The position numbers were made by a program, and so were the translations under genes. This document shows, in pieces, positions 33,070 to 44,185 of a stretch of DNA of 64,000 nt. The stretch is from NCBI GenBank assembly GCA_021234155.1, contig JAJEKV010000028.1, forward strand, positions 17,286,825 to 17,350,824. The letters run 5' to 3'. This stretch comes from Isoetes taiwanensis. Taxonomy: Eukaryota > Streptophyta > Lycopodiopsida > Isoetales > Isoetaceae. How positions within the stretch are numbered: the first letter of the stretch is position 1; each line of letters starts with the position of its first letter. The notes below the pieces were generated by a model. The model made no database searches, was not told the origin of the DNA, and saw nothing but the letters and a program-made list of their open reading frames with translations.

Positions 33070-33560
33070 AACTTAAGCTAGCCCAAAGGAGTCTACAAAG
33101 ATCTAGATTTTAGCCAAAAAAATATAAAGAACCCCACTTCACAAATGACCTACAACCAACTTGGTAAAAAAATCATGTTAGAAAGTTTTTATTTTAATAG
33201 GTAGGATTCTAGAGCTTAAAAGAGTGTCTCAAAATTTAGAGCTTAAAGAAATGCCTTAAGGCTTATGATCGTATGTCTCTTTGAGTGATGATAGCTTTTA
33301 GAAAGGAGTAGATATCTCCGATATCTGTGAGTTTCTTCTCTCGAGAAGAAAAAGATTTATCAGCTTTATCACTAAATCCGAGCCCATTGGGCCAGGATCT
33401 CTACGAGATTGCTACCTTTAAAATGAAATACTCCACGTATAGAAACACCTGAAATAAAAATGTGCAACACATAATGGTTACATAGAAATGATTTCATGCT
33501 GCAAAATCAATTATACTTAATATTTGCATAAAACAATAGAATTTTAACCTCTATATTTCC
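33070..33560. repeat. Partial copy of repeat unit R
   Basis: Matches 39335-39600 and 57820-58165: 'agatctagattttag', 'aaagaaccccactt', 'gcttaaaagagtgtctc', 'ccttaaggcttatgatcg', 'gagtttcttctctcgagaag' and 'aggatctctacgagat'. It is the third dispersed copy in the window and supports a mobile or segmentally duplicated unit. Confidence 0.75.
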
Positions 33561-36500
33561 ATATCCTATTGTTTAAATTTGGTTTTTCTGGGGTTCCGAA
33601 AACTTTTTTGATTTTTTTTTCAGGCTGGTTTTCTAAGGTCTAGAAGCTTTTAGCTGCCGAAAAACTTTTCAGGCATTCCAAAAATCGGGTTGGGTTTTCG
33701 TATGATTTTTTTTAATCTAGGTTTTTGTCCCGAATTCTTCTTCTGTCTTTTGGCTTGGCTCCATCTCATCCAATCGAGGGAGGAGTAGAGCTCGGCATGC
33801 AGGTCACGTTTTTGCCTCAAAAACTATTTGCTCTAGACTTACGATCTACAGCCATGAGTTTGAAGACCAGGTATAGGGTTTTGGGTTGCAGCTGATAACC
33901 GAAGCATTTTTCCTGTGTTCTAATTTTGCCCTTTCCCTGTGGGTATGCATATCCTGCAAAGAAGATCTTAAGCCATAAATCTAGGAGAAATTGGTTGCAT
34001 ATCTATTGTTTGCATATCTGTAGAGGTTTAATGTTCTCTGTAAGATTTCTCCCCTTTTCGTCTTTGCAAGAATTTAACTTATTTCTTCATTTCCATTTGT
34101 GTGATTTCCACTGAATTATTTGACCTCCATATCTTACAGAGAAAGGGCGGCATCATAACTGAAGAATTGTGAAACGATTATTCCAGCTCTTATATGAATA
34201 CAGGCTGGCCTTTGGCTATCCCATCTTCAGCAAGGAGTTTCGTGGGTTTTGCATTCAGTTTTGTAGCAGATTTTTCTGGAGCCGTTGACGACTTGGACCC
34301 AAGCAAGGGATCAAAGCTATTACCCTAAACTCTGATCGGGAGCTTACATGTTATCTGGCATGCTGGCAATCGCAACAGATCGAGGTACATCTGTTTGATT
34401 GCTTGAAAACTTCCTAATTTTTCCTTATCAAATTATGCTCTTTCTGCATGCAACTTAGGTATATTCGATTCACCTACTTAGTTATTCTATTGCCTGAATC
34501 TGTCATTGTTGCTGCAGTGTAGTTGCCATGGCCTCCCCTCTTCCTGTTAGCCGTGATTCTTACAGTATGAGTGAAGAATCGGGAGCCTTTCTATTGCTAA
34601 ACTGTGATTTTGCATGTGTTGCAAAATGATCAGGCTAGAACCGTTCTGTTGCAAAACGATGATTTCCTTGCTGTAGGTTGGAGGTGTATAATTTGCTATT
34701 AGAGAATACTTGAAATTCCTCACAACTTGAGGTGTGTTTTGCTCCATTTGTTCAAGCATGATTACTTTTGGCATTCTCATGATAGCATTGTGCATGCTTA
34801 CAGGTGATGATCTAGGCATGCAGGTGGCTTGGAATGGATTCAGAGGTCCAAGTTGTGTGTTAGAGTTTGTTCTGTCGTGTAGTCTACATAATACTCGATT
34901 TCATTATAATTTTCTATTTATTTATTTATTTGTCTCTGTGGAATACTTACTGCATGCTTACTGGATGCAGGACGCTGCTATACTGGTATTATGTAGAATT
35001 ATGCTATACTGCTATACTGGAGGCGAGAATGTTTGATACTGCCAGGGGCTAGGTCATATCTTTCTCTGATTTCTTTTCTTTGCTTATTTCTTAGAAAAAT
35101 GGGTCTCCTCTGACGTTTTTCCTTCATGCTTGAGCTTTGCAAACCTTTTATCTTTGAGAGACATCTTTCATGTATGGACTAGGTTCTTCCAAATTATCAT
35201 GCTTTGAGAGAATATCTGTTATGGGTGGACTGAGTTCTTTTCAAATTGCCATGACAATGTTGTAGTTTCCTTCACAAGATTTGATCACTCTTTTGCTACT
35301 ACGTTTTCAAGCTGGGAAGTCATCAATTCATTGCAAATTTGTACTTGCTTTGATCTAAGTTATTTGTTGAGCTCTTAAAGAATGTTCCTTGAATATGACT
35401 GAATTGTGTGTCCGCACATGGCCTCTTTCAGTGTGATTAATACTCTACTTTGGAGTCACTCCATTTGGACAGACATTTTCTTCTCTCTGGTAAGATTCGA
35501 TCAAGATACTTGGATTTGATTTCTATTTGATTTTATATGGATCCCTTATATGAACAATCAAGTACATGGAAGGAGTGTTTTCCTTTGGCAATTGTAATCA
35601 TGTATGTTACCCATTTCTTGAATCTTGCAGTTTATGCTATGGCCATATGTACTTTTAAATGTCATTTATTATTCATAAACAATGGACCATGTGAGGCTTT
35701 TATCCATGTTGTAATAGATGCAGGTGGAGGCAGCAGATATTTCGGGTGCTTTATGTGTATTTTATGGTCAAATGGAGAATAGCCAAATGAAGGTATCTGC
35801 ACCAACGAGTCTCCCATTTCAAAGTTTCTGTGGCATGAACAGGTAAGGGTTTTAGACATGTTCACATTCAACAATGAGTTTTGGCATTTTGCTGGATGAT
35901 TTAAAGCTACCTTAGTTTTAGGTGTTGATGCATTTCGATGCATTTTAAAGCAGAGAAGAGACCGGCATGGAATTATTTATTTGCTTCCTTTTGTATCATG
36001 GGATTCTATCCTTTTATTTTTGTACAAAAATCAGAGTTGTGCATGGTCATGCTATCAGTTGCCCAGCTATAAACTATCCTCAGTACTGAGTAGATGTAAT
36101 GGCAGACCTATTATGATGGCGCATTATTATGTCGCATACCCATCGCATCTTAAGTCCATAATGAAGCAAGCTCCACCTGCAATATGTGAGAACCTTCTTT
36201 GATATTGTACAACTTATTTGATAACGACCACCATGAGAACATATGAGAGCCCTATGGGTACGTATGCATTTGTTACCACCAGGAAGGCAACACTACTATA
36301 ATTGGGTAACATTATGTATTCAGACTTTGCAGTATAGAATAGATGCTAAAACATGATGTTAAAAATAGAAAGGAGCATCTGCAATAGGTCAGGTTGGTAG
36401 AGGAAGATTGCCCATTTATCCTGGGCACTAAGACACATCATAAGGGCTAGGTTCCATTGTTTGGCAGGGTATCCAAATGCTAACTTCATGCATTAGCTAA

Positions 36501-38090
36501 GAGCATCGTGAAAAGTTTTGAGGATAAAATACTTTCCTGCAAAATCTAAGGCCAAGTATGGACATAACAGAGATATGCTGCACATACTCCAGTTGAGGAT
36601 ATCAGCAGGAAAATGGCGACTTATTGCTATTGTTGAAATAATTGCTGTCTGTTGTGTACTTCCAAAATATTGAACCTGTTTTCCAAGCCAAAGTTCAATC
36701 CAAGAAGCATGACAACTTTTAATTTCTTATTTCAGGACCTTATTATATCTACTTTATCTATTTGTTGCATTTGCCCTTAATATGCAGATGATTGCCACTT
36801 GCTTAGACTTGGTTAATCGGGCATTAGAAGTTATTGAGCCAAAAGTTGAGGACAATACCTACTATTGTCCATTATTATTTGCCAAATGATTTATCTGTAC
36901 GTCTAACAGAGAATGTGAAGATTTCTTGCATGAATTAACTAGCAGGTTTTTCCACGAAGCTGATGGGATCTATGATTTTTCTAAATAACGTTGGAAGGTT
37001 GTTTTCTAGCATTTCCATTATTTTACAATGTAAATTATCTAAAATTCTTTGTGCATCATAAGTATTCAGTGCTCTGAATCGATTGAAGTTGAAGTCATTA
37101 GAAAAACCTGCTATATAAATGCTTGGCCACTTTATTTGAATTCCATTTACTTGATCTGAAGCATGTGAATCAAGTTTTCTCTGAGCAGCATTTACAGAAA
37201 AGGCTGTTCAATCTTCTAAGCTCAACTATGTTGTCTCGGCAATGTTTTATTTGTCTCAAAATGCTGTTGACATTGCACACAAGCTTTTGAGTGGCATCCA
37301 ACCGGTGCGAGCTGGGTGACCCGAAGCGAAGGTCGAGCAAGGAGGTTAAAGGATCTACCCTTTCATTGATACCAATCTTTCAGAACATGGAATAATAGAA
37401 CTGTGTGTTACAAGTCAATCTTTACGTTTTTCATTACATGTCAAGCTTCAAGTCTCCGGGCTATCTCAATTGTAAACCAATTTGAACTTGGTTGTTAATC
37501 CTATACTGTGCCTCTCTTTTGGTCCATCTAAAAGACATGCAACAATCATGTTGCAAAGTAAGCTAATATGGGATCAAGATAAAAGTTGCTAATAAAACAA
37601 AGTTTATACAGCCACTCAACTATTCAAACAAGACAACTATTCAGATTGAATACGTCCATCTTGCTCACTTTATGTAACCATTTAGATGGGTTGTTTATCA
37701 TATTATTTGTTTGCAAATGCCAACTTATGAAATGTTCTTGGCACAAGACTATTTAGGCAACATAGTTTGATAAAATACATGGGTTCTTTAAGACTACTTA
37801 ATCAACATAGCTTGATGAAATATATGGGTTGTTTATCATATCGCTTTGTTATTAAAGTTTGCCAATGCCAACATGTCCATAGATGTCCATGTTATGATAA
37901 TTCAAAGGTTTACATAGAAAATACAGGTGCCATTTGATCATCAAACAACATAATATAATCAAGTTTAAGTCCAAATACCACATACACAAAATTTATATAT
38001 TGAATTCTATGTCAATGAATTACCCTTGCCCCTCCAAGCGACATTGATTATTCTAGCCAACCATGAAACAACCACCTCTTCAACTGTGCA
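33561..38090. other. Long stretch without firm genes; possible decayed multi-exon gene
   Basis: No complete gene could be assembled. Two short exon-like pieces on + stand out. 36788-36886 follows 'atgcag' and reads 'MIATCLDLVNRALEVIEPKV'. 37190-37317 follows 'gagcag' and reads 'KLNYVVSAMFYLSQNAVDIA' then 'HKLLSGIQPVRAG' before a stop. Their amino-acid composition looks coding, but the family was not recognised. The 33.7-35.8 kb segment has UTR/intron-like T-rich composition and a TTTA microsatellite (34916-34932). It may be a non-coding transcript or a pseudogene. Confidence 0.25.
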
Positions 38091-38093
38091 AAA

Positions 38094-38121
38094 GCCCGGC
38101 AACGCCGGGCACCATAACTAG
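38094..38121 (+). mobile_element. Helitron-like 3' terminus
   Basis: A perfect hairpin GCCCGGC-aac-GCCGGGC (38094-38110), then 'accataa' and CTAG (38118-38121) followed by T. This is the textbook Helitron 3' structure and nearly matches the one at 29425. It lies just before repeat unit R copy 1. The 5' TC end was not found. Confidence 0.6.
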
Positions 38122-39640
38122 TCATTATAAAACTATAAATAAATGCGCAACATATAAATTGCAACTCCTTGAGAATTGAACCCAAACATATTCAATGAGC
38201 TAGAAATAAGAAATTATACCTGAGGAGTTGGTTGCTCACAAGCGTTGCATCTTGCTCCATGACATCACCCTTCTTGAATCTGCTAGCGCAACATCTAATC
38301 TACCAACCTGTAATGTATATTTAACACACAGCTTTTAAATCATATGAGTTTAATAATTCTAGTGTCCCAACATCAACAATCTTCATTTTCTCATGTTTTA
38401 AAATATCACAAGTTTTTCAGATCAACGTCAAATAGAACACGTGAGATAGATTCATAACCTCGCCATCACACCGTACAACACAACAGATAATTATAATGGC
38501 ATCATTACATTACCATCACAAGTACAAAACATAGATAAGGACATAAAACATAAAACAAAAACAAAAATACATCTAACATAAAAGAGTTCAAATCTCCTCC
38601 TTTAGTGATTTAGGTTCCCGTTCATCCTCGAACTACAGGGCATATTATAAGTCGTACATTTCTAATGCATGGGAGCCCATGCCGTACTAAAGGCAGATCT
38701 TGTTATAGTCACCTGGATCACAGACAACATCCGACCCACAACATCTCTGCAAGTCAACCACGAATTTAAGCAACAATTAATGAGGCTCATCATGTCTAAT
38801 AGCTGACCTTGCCACATAACCCATCATCATTTAGCAATTTCGTAATTTCTACACTTTGCACATTAGGTTCAGGAGTAATATGGAGAGAAAAATCATGTCT
38901 TTGGTTCAAAAGGTTAGATGCATCATCAACATGAGTGCTTGGCACAATATAGCCTGGTATAACCCTCTCTCCAATAGGATTTTCAAACATCTATATCTCT
39001 ATCACATCATCTTGTTGAGTGCTTTGATCCATGGAGAACCTATGAAAAACAAGAAGACAACAAATTTGATTGTGCTAAAACTGAGATTCAAGAGCAATTG
39101 AATAAACTGACCACCACATTTGCACCATAATTGACCCACCAAAGGGCTTACCAGGAAGTGGAATAGACATGTTCCAGATTTAGAAAAACAATAACCAAAG
39201 CCTCAGAGCTTCAAGCATGGGGCAAAAACAACACAAACAAGTAAAGAATATGTTTCACAAGTTTTGAAACATAAGCTTCCTATGATTGAGTGGACAGGCT
39301 AGGAATTGAACCCAAAACCTCTTGCTTATAAATCAAATACAAAGATCTAGATTTTAGCCTAAAAAATATAAAGAACCCCACTGCACAAATGGCCTACAAA
39401 AAACCTGGTAAAAAAAATCATGTTAAAAGTTTTTATTTTAATAGGCAGGATGCTAGATCTTAAAAGAGTGTCTCAAAAAAGTTAGCTTAAAGATGTGCCT
39501 TAAGGCTTATGATCGAATGTCTCATTGAGTAATGATAGCTTTTAAAAAGAAGATTTCACCTGTAAAATCATTTATACTTAATATTTTTATAAAACATGAG
39601 GATTTGGACCTCCATATTTCCATATCATTATAAAACGAAT
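38122..39640. repeat. Repeat unit R, copy 1 (intact reference)
   Basis: About 1.5 kb, followed in tandem by copy 2. Shared phrases include 'gagctagaaat(a)a(g/t)aaatta' followed by 'gttgctcacaagc(g/a)ttgcatc'. It is valuable as an unoccupied reference: 'gattcataacctcgccatc' (about 38450) is the sequence into which the solo LTR inserted in copy 2, and 'catcacaagtacaaaacata' (about 38515-38535) is the empty site of element C. It contains the conserved short frame 38796-38990 and, on the - strand, a tRNA-like 'TTGGGTTCAATTCCTAGCC' (about 39300-39325). Confidence 0.8.
38796..38990 (-). pseudogene. Conserved exon-like frame in repeat R, copy 1
   Basis: 64 codons, including 'RVIPGYIVPSTHVDDASNLL', 'HDFSLHITPEPNVQSVEITK' and 'LLNDDGLCGKVS'. 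The copy at 57338-57520 keeps the same frame with only scattered substitutions, which suggests coding sequence carried within R. No domain was recognised; it may be a captured exon of a host gene or part of the coding sequence of the repeat. Confidence 0.4.
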
Positions 39641-39915
39641 CCAAGCATATATTCAACGAGCTAGAAATATGAAATTATGCCTGAGAAGTTTGTTGCTCAC
39701 AAGCATTGCATCTTGCTCCACAACATCACCCTCCTCGAATCTGCTAGTACAACTCTAATCTACGAACCTGTAATCTATATTTAACACACAACTTTTAAAT
39801 ATTATGAGTTTAATTCCAATGTCGCAACATCAACAATCTTCATTTTCTCATGCTTTAAAATATCACAAACCTTTTATATCAACATCAAACAGAACACGCG
39901 TGATAGAGTCATAAC
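39641..39915. repeat. Repeat unit R, copy 2, first part
   Basis: Aligns with 38180-38455 and breaks off at 'gagtcataac', where the solo LTR begins. It continues at 53648 and, after element C, at 57129. The last 5 bp (39911-39915, ATAAC) are the target duplication of the LTR. Confidence 0.8.
39911..39915. repeat. Target-site duplication of solo LTR, left (ATAAC)
   Basis: ATAAC here and at 53643-53647 flank the LTR. The unoccupied homologue near 38450 has a single ATAAC in the same context. Confidence 0.85.
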
Positions 39916-40193
39916 TGTGAAGTCGTATTTAATTAAAGTGGGACTCATTCCATTCCCACTTTTTTCCGGAACCCTGTTAATTTACACAAAAAGGAGCACC
40001 CCGACCCGAAAACTATCCTTAATTCGAATTTTTGAATAAAACTCTGCATTCAAGCTTTGCTGCAGTTTTCTCTGGTTAGCGAGTCGAGAACAAGAACAAT
40101 GCAACTGAAACAAAGGAAATTCATTAAAGTTTGAAACCAAAGATCTAGTTGAAAAAGAATTTTTATTAATAAATTGAACAGGTACAATGTATT

Positions 40194-40751
40194 TTACATC
40201 GGACGTAGAGACCATGGTGGTCTTGCTGTCACTACAGTTACATCATCTTCGTAGGTGGTCCACCTTAGGGGATTAACTAGCGGCGCTTCTTCACGCCGAC
40301 TGTAAGCCTTGGGGGCAACAACAAAGGGTGTGGAATGCCTCACGGGAGGTGCCTCTGGAGCTACCGGCCGACCTGTCCACCCGACTTCTCCACTCGCCTC
40401 CCGCAGCCTTCCATCGAATATGCTCCTTCCCCAACCTCCGTGGATGTTATGCAATGCTTGCAAGATGCTTTGAGCTTCCTGGACTTTCTCTTTGTTCTTC
40501 GCCTGTTCTTTATCCCCAGGGTGTAGCGAGCAACCTCTGAATTCCCGAGCAACCTTATCCCAAAGGCCGGGCAAGAGTGTAGCGTGACCGGGATCTGTGC
40601 CAGAACGGTATTTCTTCCGCCTTGAGCGGGATCTGTGCCGCCTGGAGCGGTCTCTGTGATGCCTGAGCGGGATCTGTGCTGGTGTCGGATCTGTGCCTGA
40701 ACCACCTGGAGCAAGGAGAGTATGATTAACAATTACGGTGCCATTAGTCAA
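40194..40751 (-). CDS. Unknown 3' frame of element B
   Basis: An open frame of 186 codons, unusually long for this decayed region. It has an Arg/Ser-Asp-rich repeat ('RDRSRRHRSRSRRKKYRSGT'), then a helical part 'KEKVQEAQSILQALHNIHGG', and a Pro/Arg-rich tail. It could be the last exon of the phosphatase or methyltransferase transcript, separated by the palindrome-bearing segment 40836-41047. No domain was recognised, and the start codon is uncertain. Confidence 0.35.
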   Translation of the reverse strand: MTNGTVIVNHTLLAPGGSGTDPTPAQIPLRHHRDRSRRHRSRSRRKKYRSGTDPGHATLLPGLWDKVAREFRGCSLHPGDKEQAKNKEKVQEAQSILQALHNIHGGWGRSIFDGRLREASGEVGWTGRPVAPEAPPVRHSTPFVVAPKAYSRREEAPLVNPLRWTTYEDDVTVVTARPPWSLRPM

Positions 40752-40835
40752 AACGAAGAAAAGAATGTTGAAATCAAATTACAATGGAGAACATTCATTC
40801 CATACAACTGCATCCAATGACGTGGGAAGTAGTGT

Positions 40836-41047
40836 CTTTCTCGACTCGCGAGTCGAGAAAGGCCCATAAAAGTGAAAGTACAACCAGTGCCTTTCTCGAC
40901 TCGCGAGTCGAGAAAGGCCCAGGAAACGCAACGTAGAAGCATCATCATAATACATTGTGGCTGCATCCAGTCACACAATCAAACATACAAATGGTCTCAT
41001 CAACAGGACAAGCATGCCTTTCTCGACTCGTGAGTCGAGAAAGGCAT
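40836..41047. repeat. Element B palindromes, 3' group (three copies)
   Basis: Perfect palindromes of 26 bp (40836-40861) and 30 bp (40889-40918), and one with a single central mismatch (41014-41046). The core is CTTTCTCGACTCG followed by its reverse complement; each contains two GANTC and two TCGA sites and three CpG in the centre and arms. Confidence 0.85.
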
Positions 41048-41144
41048 CGAAAACTCAATATACAAGTATATTCATTACAAAATGTTCAATACATTTCACG
41101 TTTGTTTACAATATTCACACAATTTGACTATCTGAAAGCAGAGG

Positions 41145-41854
41145 TCACTCTTCTTGTTCACCAAAATATTTGTCGTCCATAGCTTTCATGATCGCCTTGC
41201 TCTCTGGATCGGGTTCCGTGAGGCTCGGATAGTTCCTAATCACATCGGCGACAAGAATGGCAAAGAGGGATTCCGCCAAGACAGACACATCCAAGGACAA
41301 CCACCTATCCGTCTCATATTCTTCAGTCGATATGGCTTAGCAATGATTGTATTTTATGCGGCGTTATGATAGCACTTGTAGGCGGAGTCGCCTATGATCG
41401 GCGTGTTGTGTTTGCCATAGTCCCGAATTGCTCATAAACCCCGCCCCAAATTTTCACCATTATAGGCTTCCCTTTGTGATGGCTGGATCGAGGTCCGACA
41501 CATGCTCGACCCTTTCGCTTCCCCAAACGAACTTGAACTTCAAAACTGAAATGCCGAGAACACCAAGAACATTGACAATATTTTTCTTTGCCATACAAGA
41601 CCATATGCCCACTTCAATCCCGTTCAATGCACCATTCAATAATTTCCTTAGCTCTAGGCCTCGGATACACTATTTTATGCTCCGCTCGCCGGATCTCGCG
41701 AGGTGTTAATCTCGGGGACGTCTTTATCGTGGTATACTGCAGCTAATACTCCATTGACGTCAAATATTACAAGCTTGGCGGGACCAGCTGGATCCCAGTT
41801 GGAGTTTGGCTCTGACCATATTTCCGGTTCATCGGGATCCAAATGCGGGATCAT
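41145..41854 (-). pseudogene. FCP1/NIF-type HAD phosphatase domain in element B
   Basis: The phrases follow the NLI-interacting-factor phosphatase fold in order: motif I 'KLVIFDVNGVLAAV' (about 41765-41790), 'YPRPRAKEIIEWCIER', then after frame breaks 'WSCMAKKNIVNVLGVLG' and 'LKFKFVWG'. These are followed by a 'GDSAYKCYHNA' block (about 41365-41395, where the family has DDSPYK) and a conserved tail to the stop at 41145. Plant relatives commonly have DxNG(L/V)L in motif I, which lacks the second catalytic Asp of DxDxT enzymes, so activity is doubtful. Its ATG overlaps the methyltransferase stop (TAATG), so it may once have been fused or alternatively spliced with it. Probably captured from the host genome. 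Confidence 0.65.
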
Positions 41855-41989
41855 TATCTTTTGGTCCTTTTCTCGGCCGCGGAGGCGGTGTCTTGCTCTG
41901 GATTGTCTTTGTGGAGTGCACTCTCCTCCTCGCGACGTGAACCGCCGGTATCCAATGACAATGATCCGGAGTCGTTGACATGGAACTCC

Positions 41990-42128
41990 CTGAAATGATG
42001 ACATCTGTCAGAAAGGAAACGAGTTTTCTCGACTCGCGAGTCGAGAATGAAAAAAAAAGGTATTGAAAGGAAACCAGTTTTCTCGACTTCATGAGTCGAG
42101 AAACACCGATAGAGCAAAAATAAACTCA
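41990..42128 (-). other. Last intron of element B methyltransferase-like gene with two palindromes
   Basis: On the - strand, donor AG/GTGAGT at 42128 and acceptor TTTCAG at 41990; joining keeps the reading frame. The palindromes are at about 42025-42050 (perfect core) and 42077-42103 (centre changed to 'ttcatg'). Confidence 0.7.
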
Positions 42129-43733
42129 CCTCAATCTCAGATTCTCAAGAATGTGTTCGGCATCCTTGTCTAAACCTTCGACAATCACGCCTCGTCCGGC
42201 TTGGTTTCCCTCGTCCTCGTCGTCTTTACTGCTTCCATTTGTCTTCCTCCCCTTGAAATGCTCATGAAGCAGATCCAGGTATGACCGAATGGTTTCAACC
42301 ATGTCCTTATTTCCAACCACGGATATAGGTTTCATTCCAAACAGCATAGCCCCCTGAGAGAACAGGCCATTCATGTACCACTCGCATACAATTTGATCTT
42401 CCTCGACCAGGCTGGTTATGAAGTACTTGATAACTCTTGGCCGGATAGGAATTCTATGTATAGGACCTGTCGCACCATCTTTGCTGACCTTGTCCATCGA
42501 TGGAACATCCTCCATAAATCTGCCCCCCTTCCAGGGTTCCATCTAATGATGCTCGCTAGACCACCACTTATCCAGGTCTACAGCCGATCTTGAAATCAAA
42601 ACCAAAACTATGTTGGCAAAGCTTGGTGCCTTCGGCAAGCCAAGTCTACACTCATGATCAAGTTCGTATATGGAGTACATGATCTTGTTGGTGAAGTTAA
42701 TATCACTTTGCCCATTGGGAGACAAGGTTGTCCGATTGCCCGGCATGCAAAAGACAAGGAAACCGAAAGTATCCGTGTCGGTCATGTCCGAACCGTCTTG
42801 TACCACTGCTCTATGTCAGCTTTGTCATAAAAAAGGGTGGGGTCTTCGATCATATTGATGACAAATAGTGCCACCGGTCCAGTCAGTGCCTGTTCGGTCA
42901 CCAAATCCCTTGTGTCCCAAAGTTACCCGCGAAAATGGGGAGCTATCGTCGGCCTTAAAATGGGACCATCCCCGAATCCAAGCTTCCTCTTCAGAATTGC
43001 CATAGCGTTCGGGGAAAGGAAGGGTTTTGACGTTACGCTTCAGCTTTCGTGTTGATGTAGGGTTGACATAGGCGATTCAATTCCTTCATGTCTTCCTCAT
43101 CAAGGGCAGCCTTTTCCTTGTAAAAATCAAAGTCATGGTATTCATTAGATGCAACGTTGCGTAACTCCCGTGATGCCTTCTTCTAACGCACGCCGTCGCT
43201 TTAGGACTGTGGCATAATCCTTTGCGTCCTGCATTTTAGAACTCCTAGTCTTCCTTAGCAGGATTGTTCCATCCAAGATTCTGCCTTGCAGGTCAAGCGT
43301 TTCTTTGTCCGTGAGGCCCTGTATCCTCTTCATGAACTGCTTGTCAAACAACTTGGGGTCCGGCCTGGATGGAAATTCTCCATTGCTGTCCTTCAGCTTG
43401 CCTCTTGTCCATTGAGCCCATATCTCTGTCCATTTCTCCCCGGACCGCCTCGATTGCTAAGAATGAGGTCATATTGGTCTGAGAGAGACTCCCCGCCTTT
43501 CCTTGGTGTTCTCTTCTTCTTCTCCCTCTTCTTCCTCTCCCTCATCATCTTCCTGTCCCTCCAGCCAGAACATATCCGCATAGTTTCTCAAAGGTCTTCC
43601 ACTTATCCGGAGGAGCCTGTTTCCTTTAGGGCGGAGGACAACCCAATGCTTTCCACTTTGTTGCCTAGCGTGTATGATCTGTCGGGATAAGGGCTGCATT
43701 CGATCAATGCACCAATGTCGAGCATGAAAGCAT

Positions 43734-44185
43734 CTACAAAAAACCTCGCAATAAACAAGAAATAGTAGCCGGGGTTTCTCGACTCGCGAGTCGAGAAAGT
43801 CCCTTGAACGTCTAATTTTCTTTTACTTATCTTGGTTTTCTCGACTCGCGAGTCGAGAAAGCTCTGCATCCTTTGATTTTCTGTGTTACCCTGGCTTTCT
43901 CGACTCGCGAGTCGAGAAACCCCAGTGATAATCGGGAAAATGTTAGGATGGTAGGGCTTTCTCGACTTCAGCGAAAAAAAGTCCCTTGAACGCCTAATTT
44001 TCTTTTTACTTATTCGTTTTCTCGACTCGCGAGTCGAGAAAGCTCTACATCCTTTGATTTTCTGTGTTACCCTGGCTTTCTCGACTCGCGAGTCGAGAAA
44101 CCCCAGTGATAATCGGCAAATGTTAGGATGGTAGGGCTTTCTCGACTCGCGAGTCGAGAATGGAAAGATTCAGAGAGTTATTTAC
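43734..44185 (-). other. Palindrome-rich intron of element B methyltransferase-like gene
   Basis: Donor GTAAAT near 44185 and acceptor TTTGTAG at 43734 on the - strand. It holds seven palindrome copies, six intact and one decayed (about 43957). About 180 bp is tandemly duplicated (43798-43975 and 43980-44160), each unit carrying three palindrome positions with near-identical spacers. Confidence 0.75.

Noticed and set aside
43777-44160. Rho-independent terminators or bacterial operators from the TTTCTCGACTCG palindromes
   Set aside because: They lie inside a spliced intron of a eukaryotic gene and have no T-run; the whole set is bounded by transposon ends.
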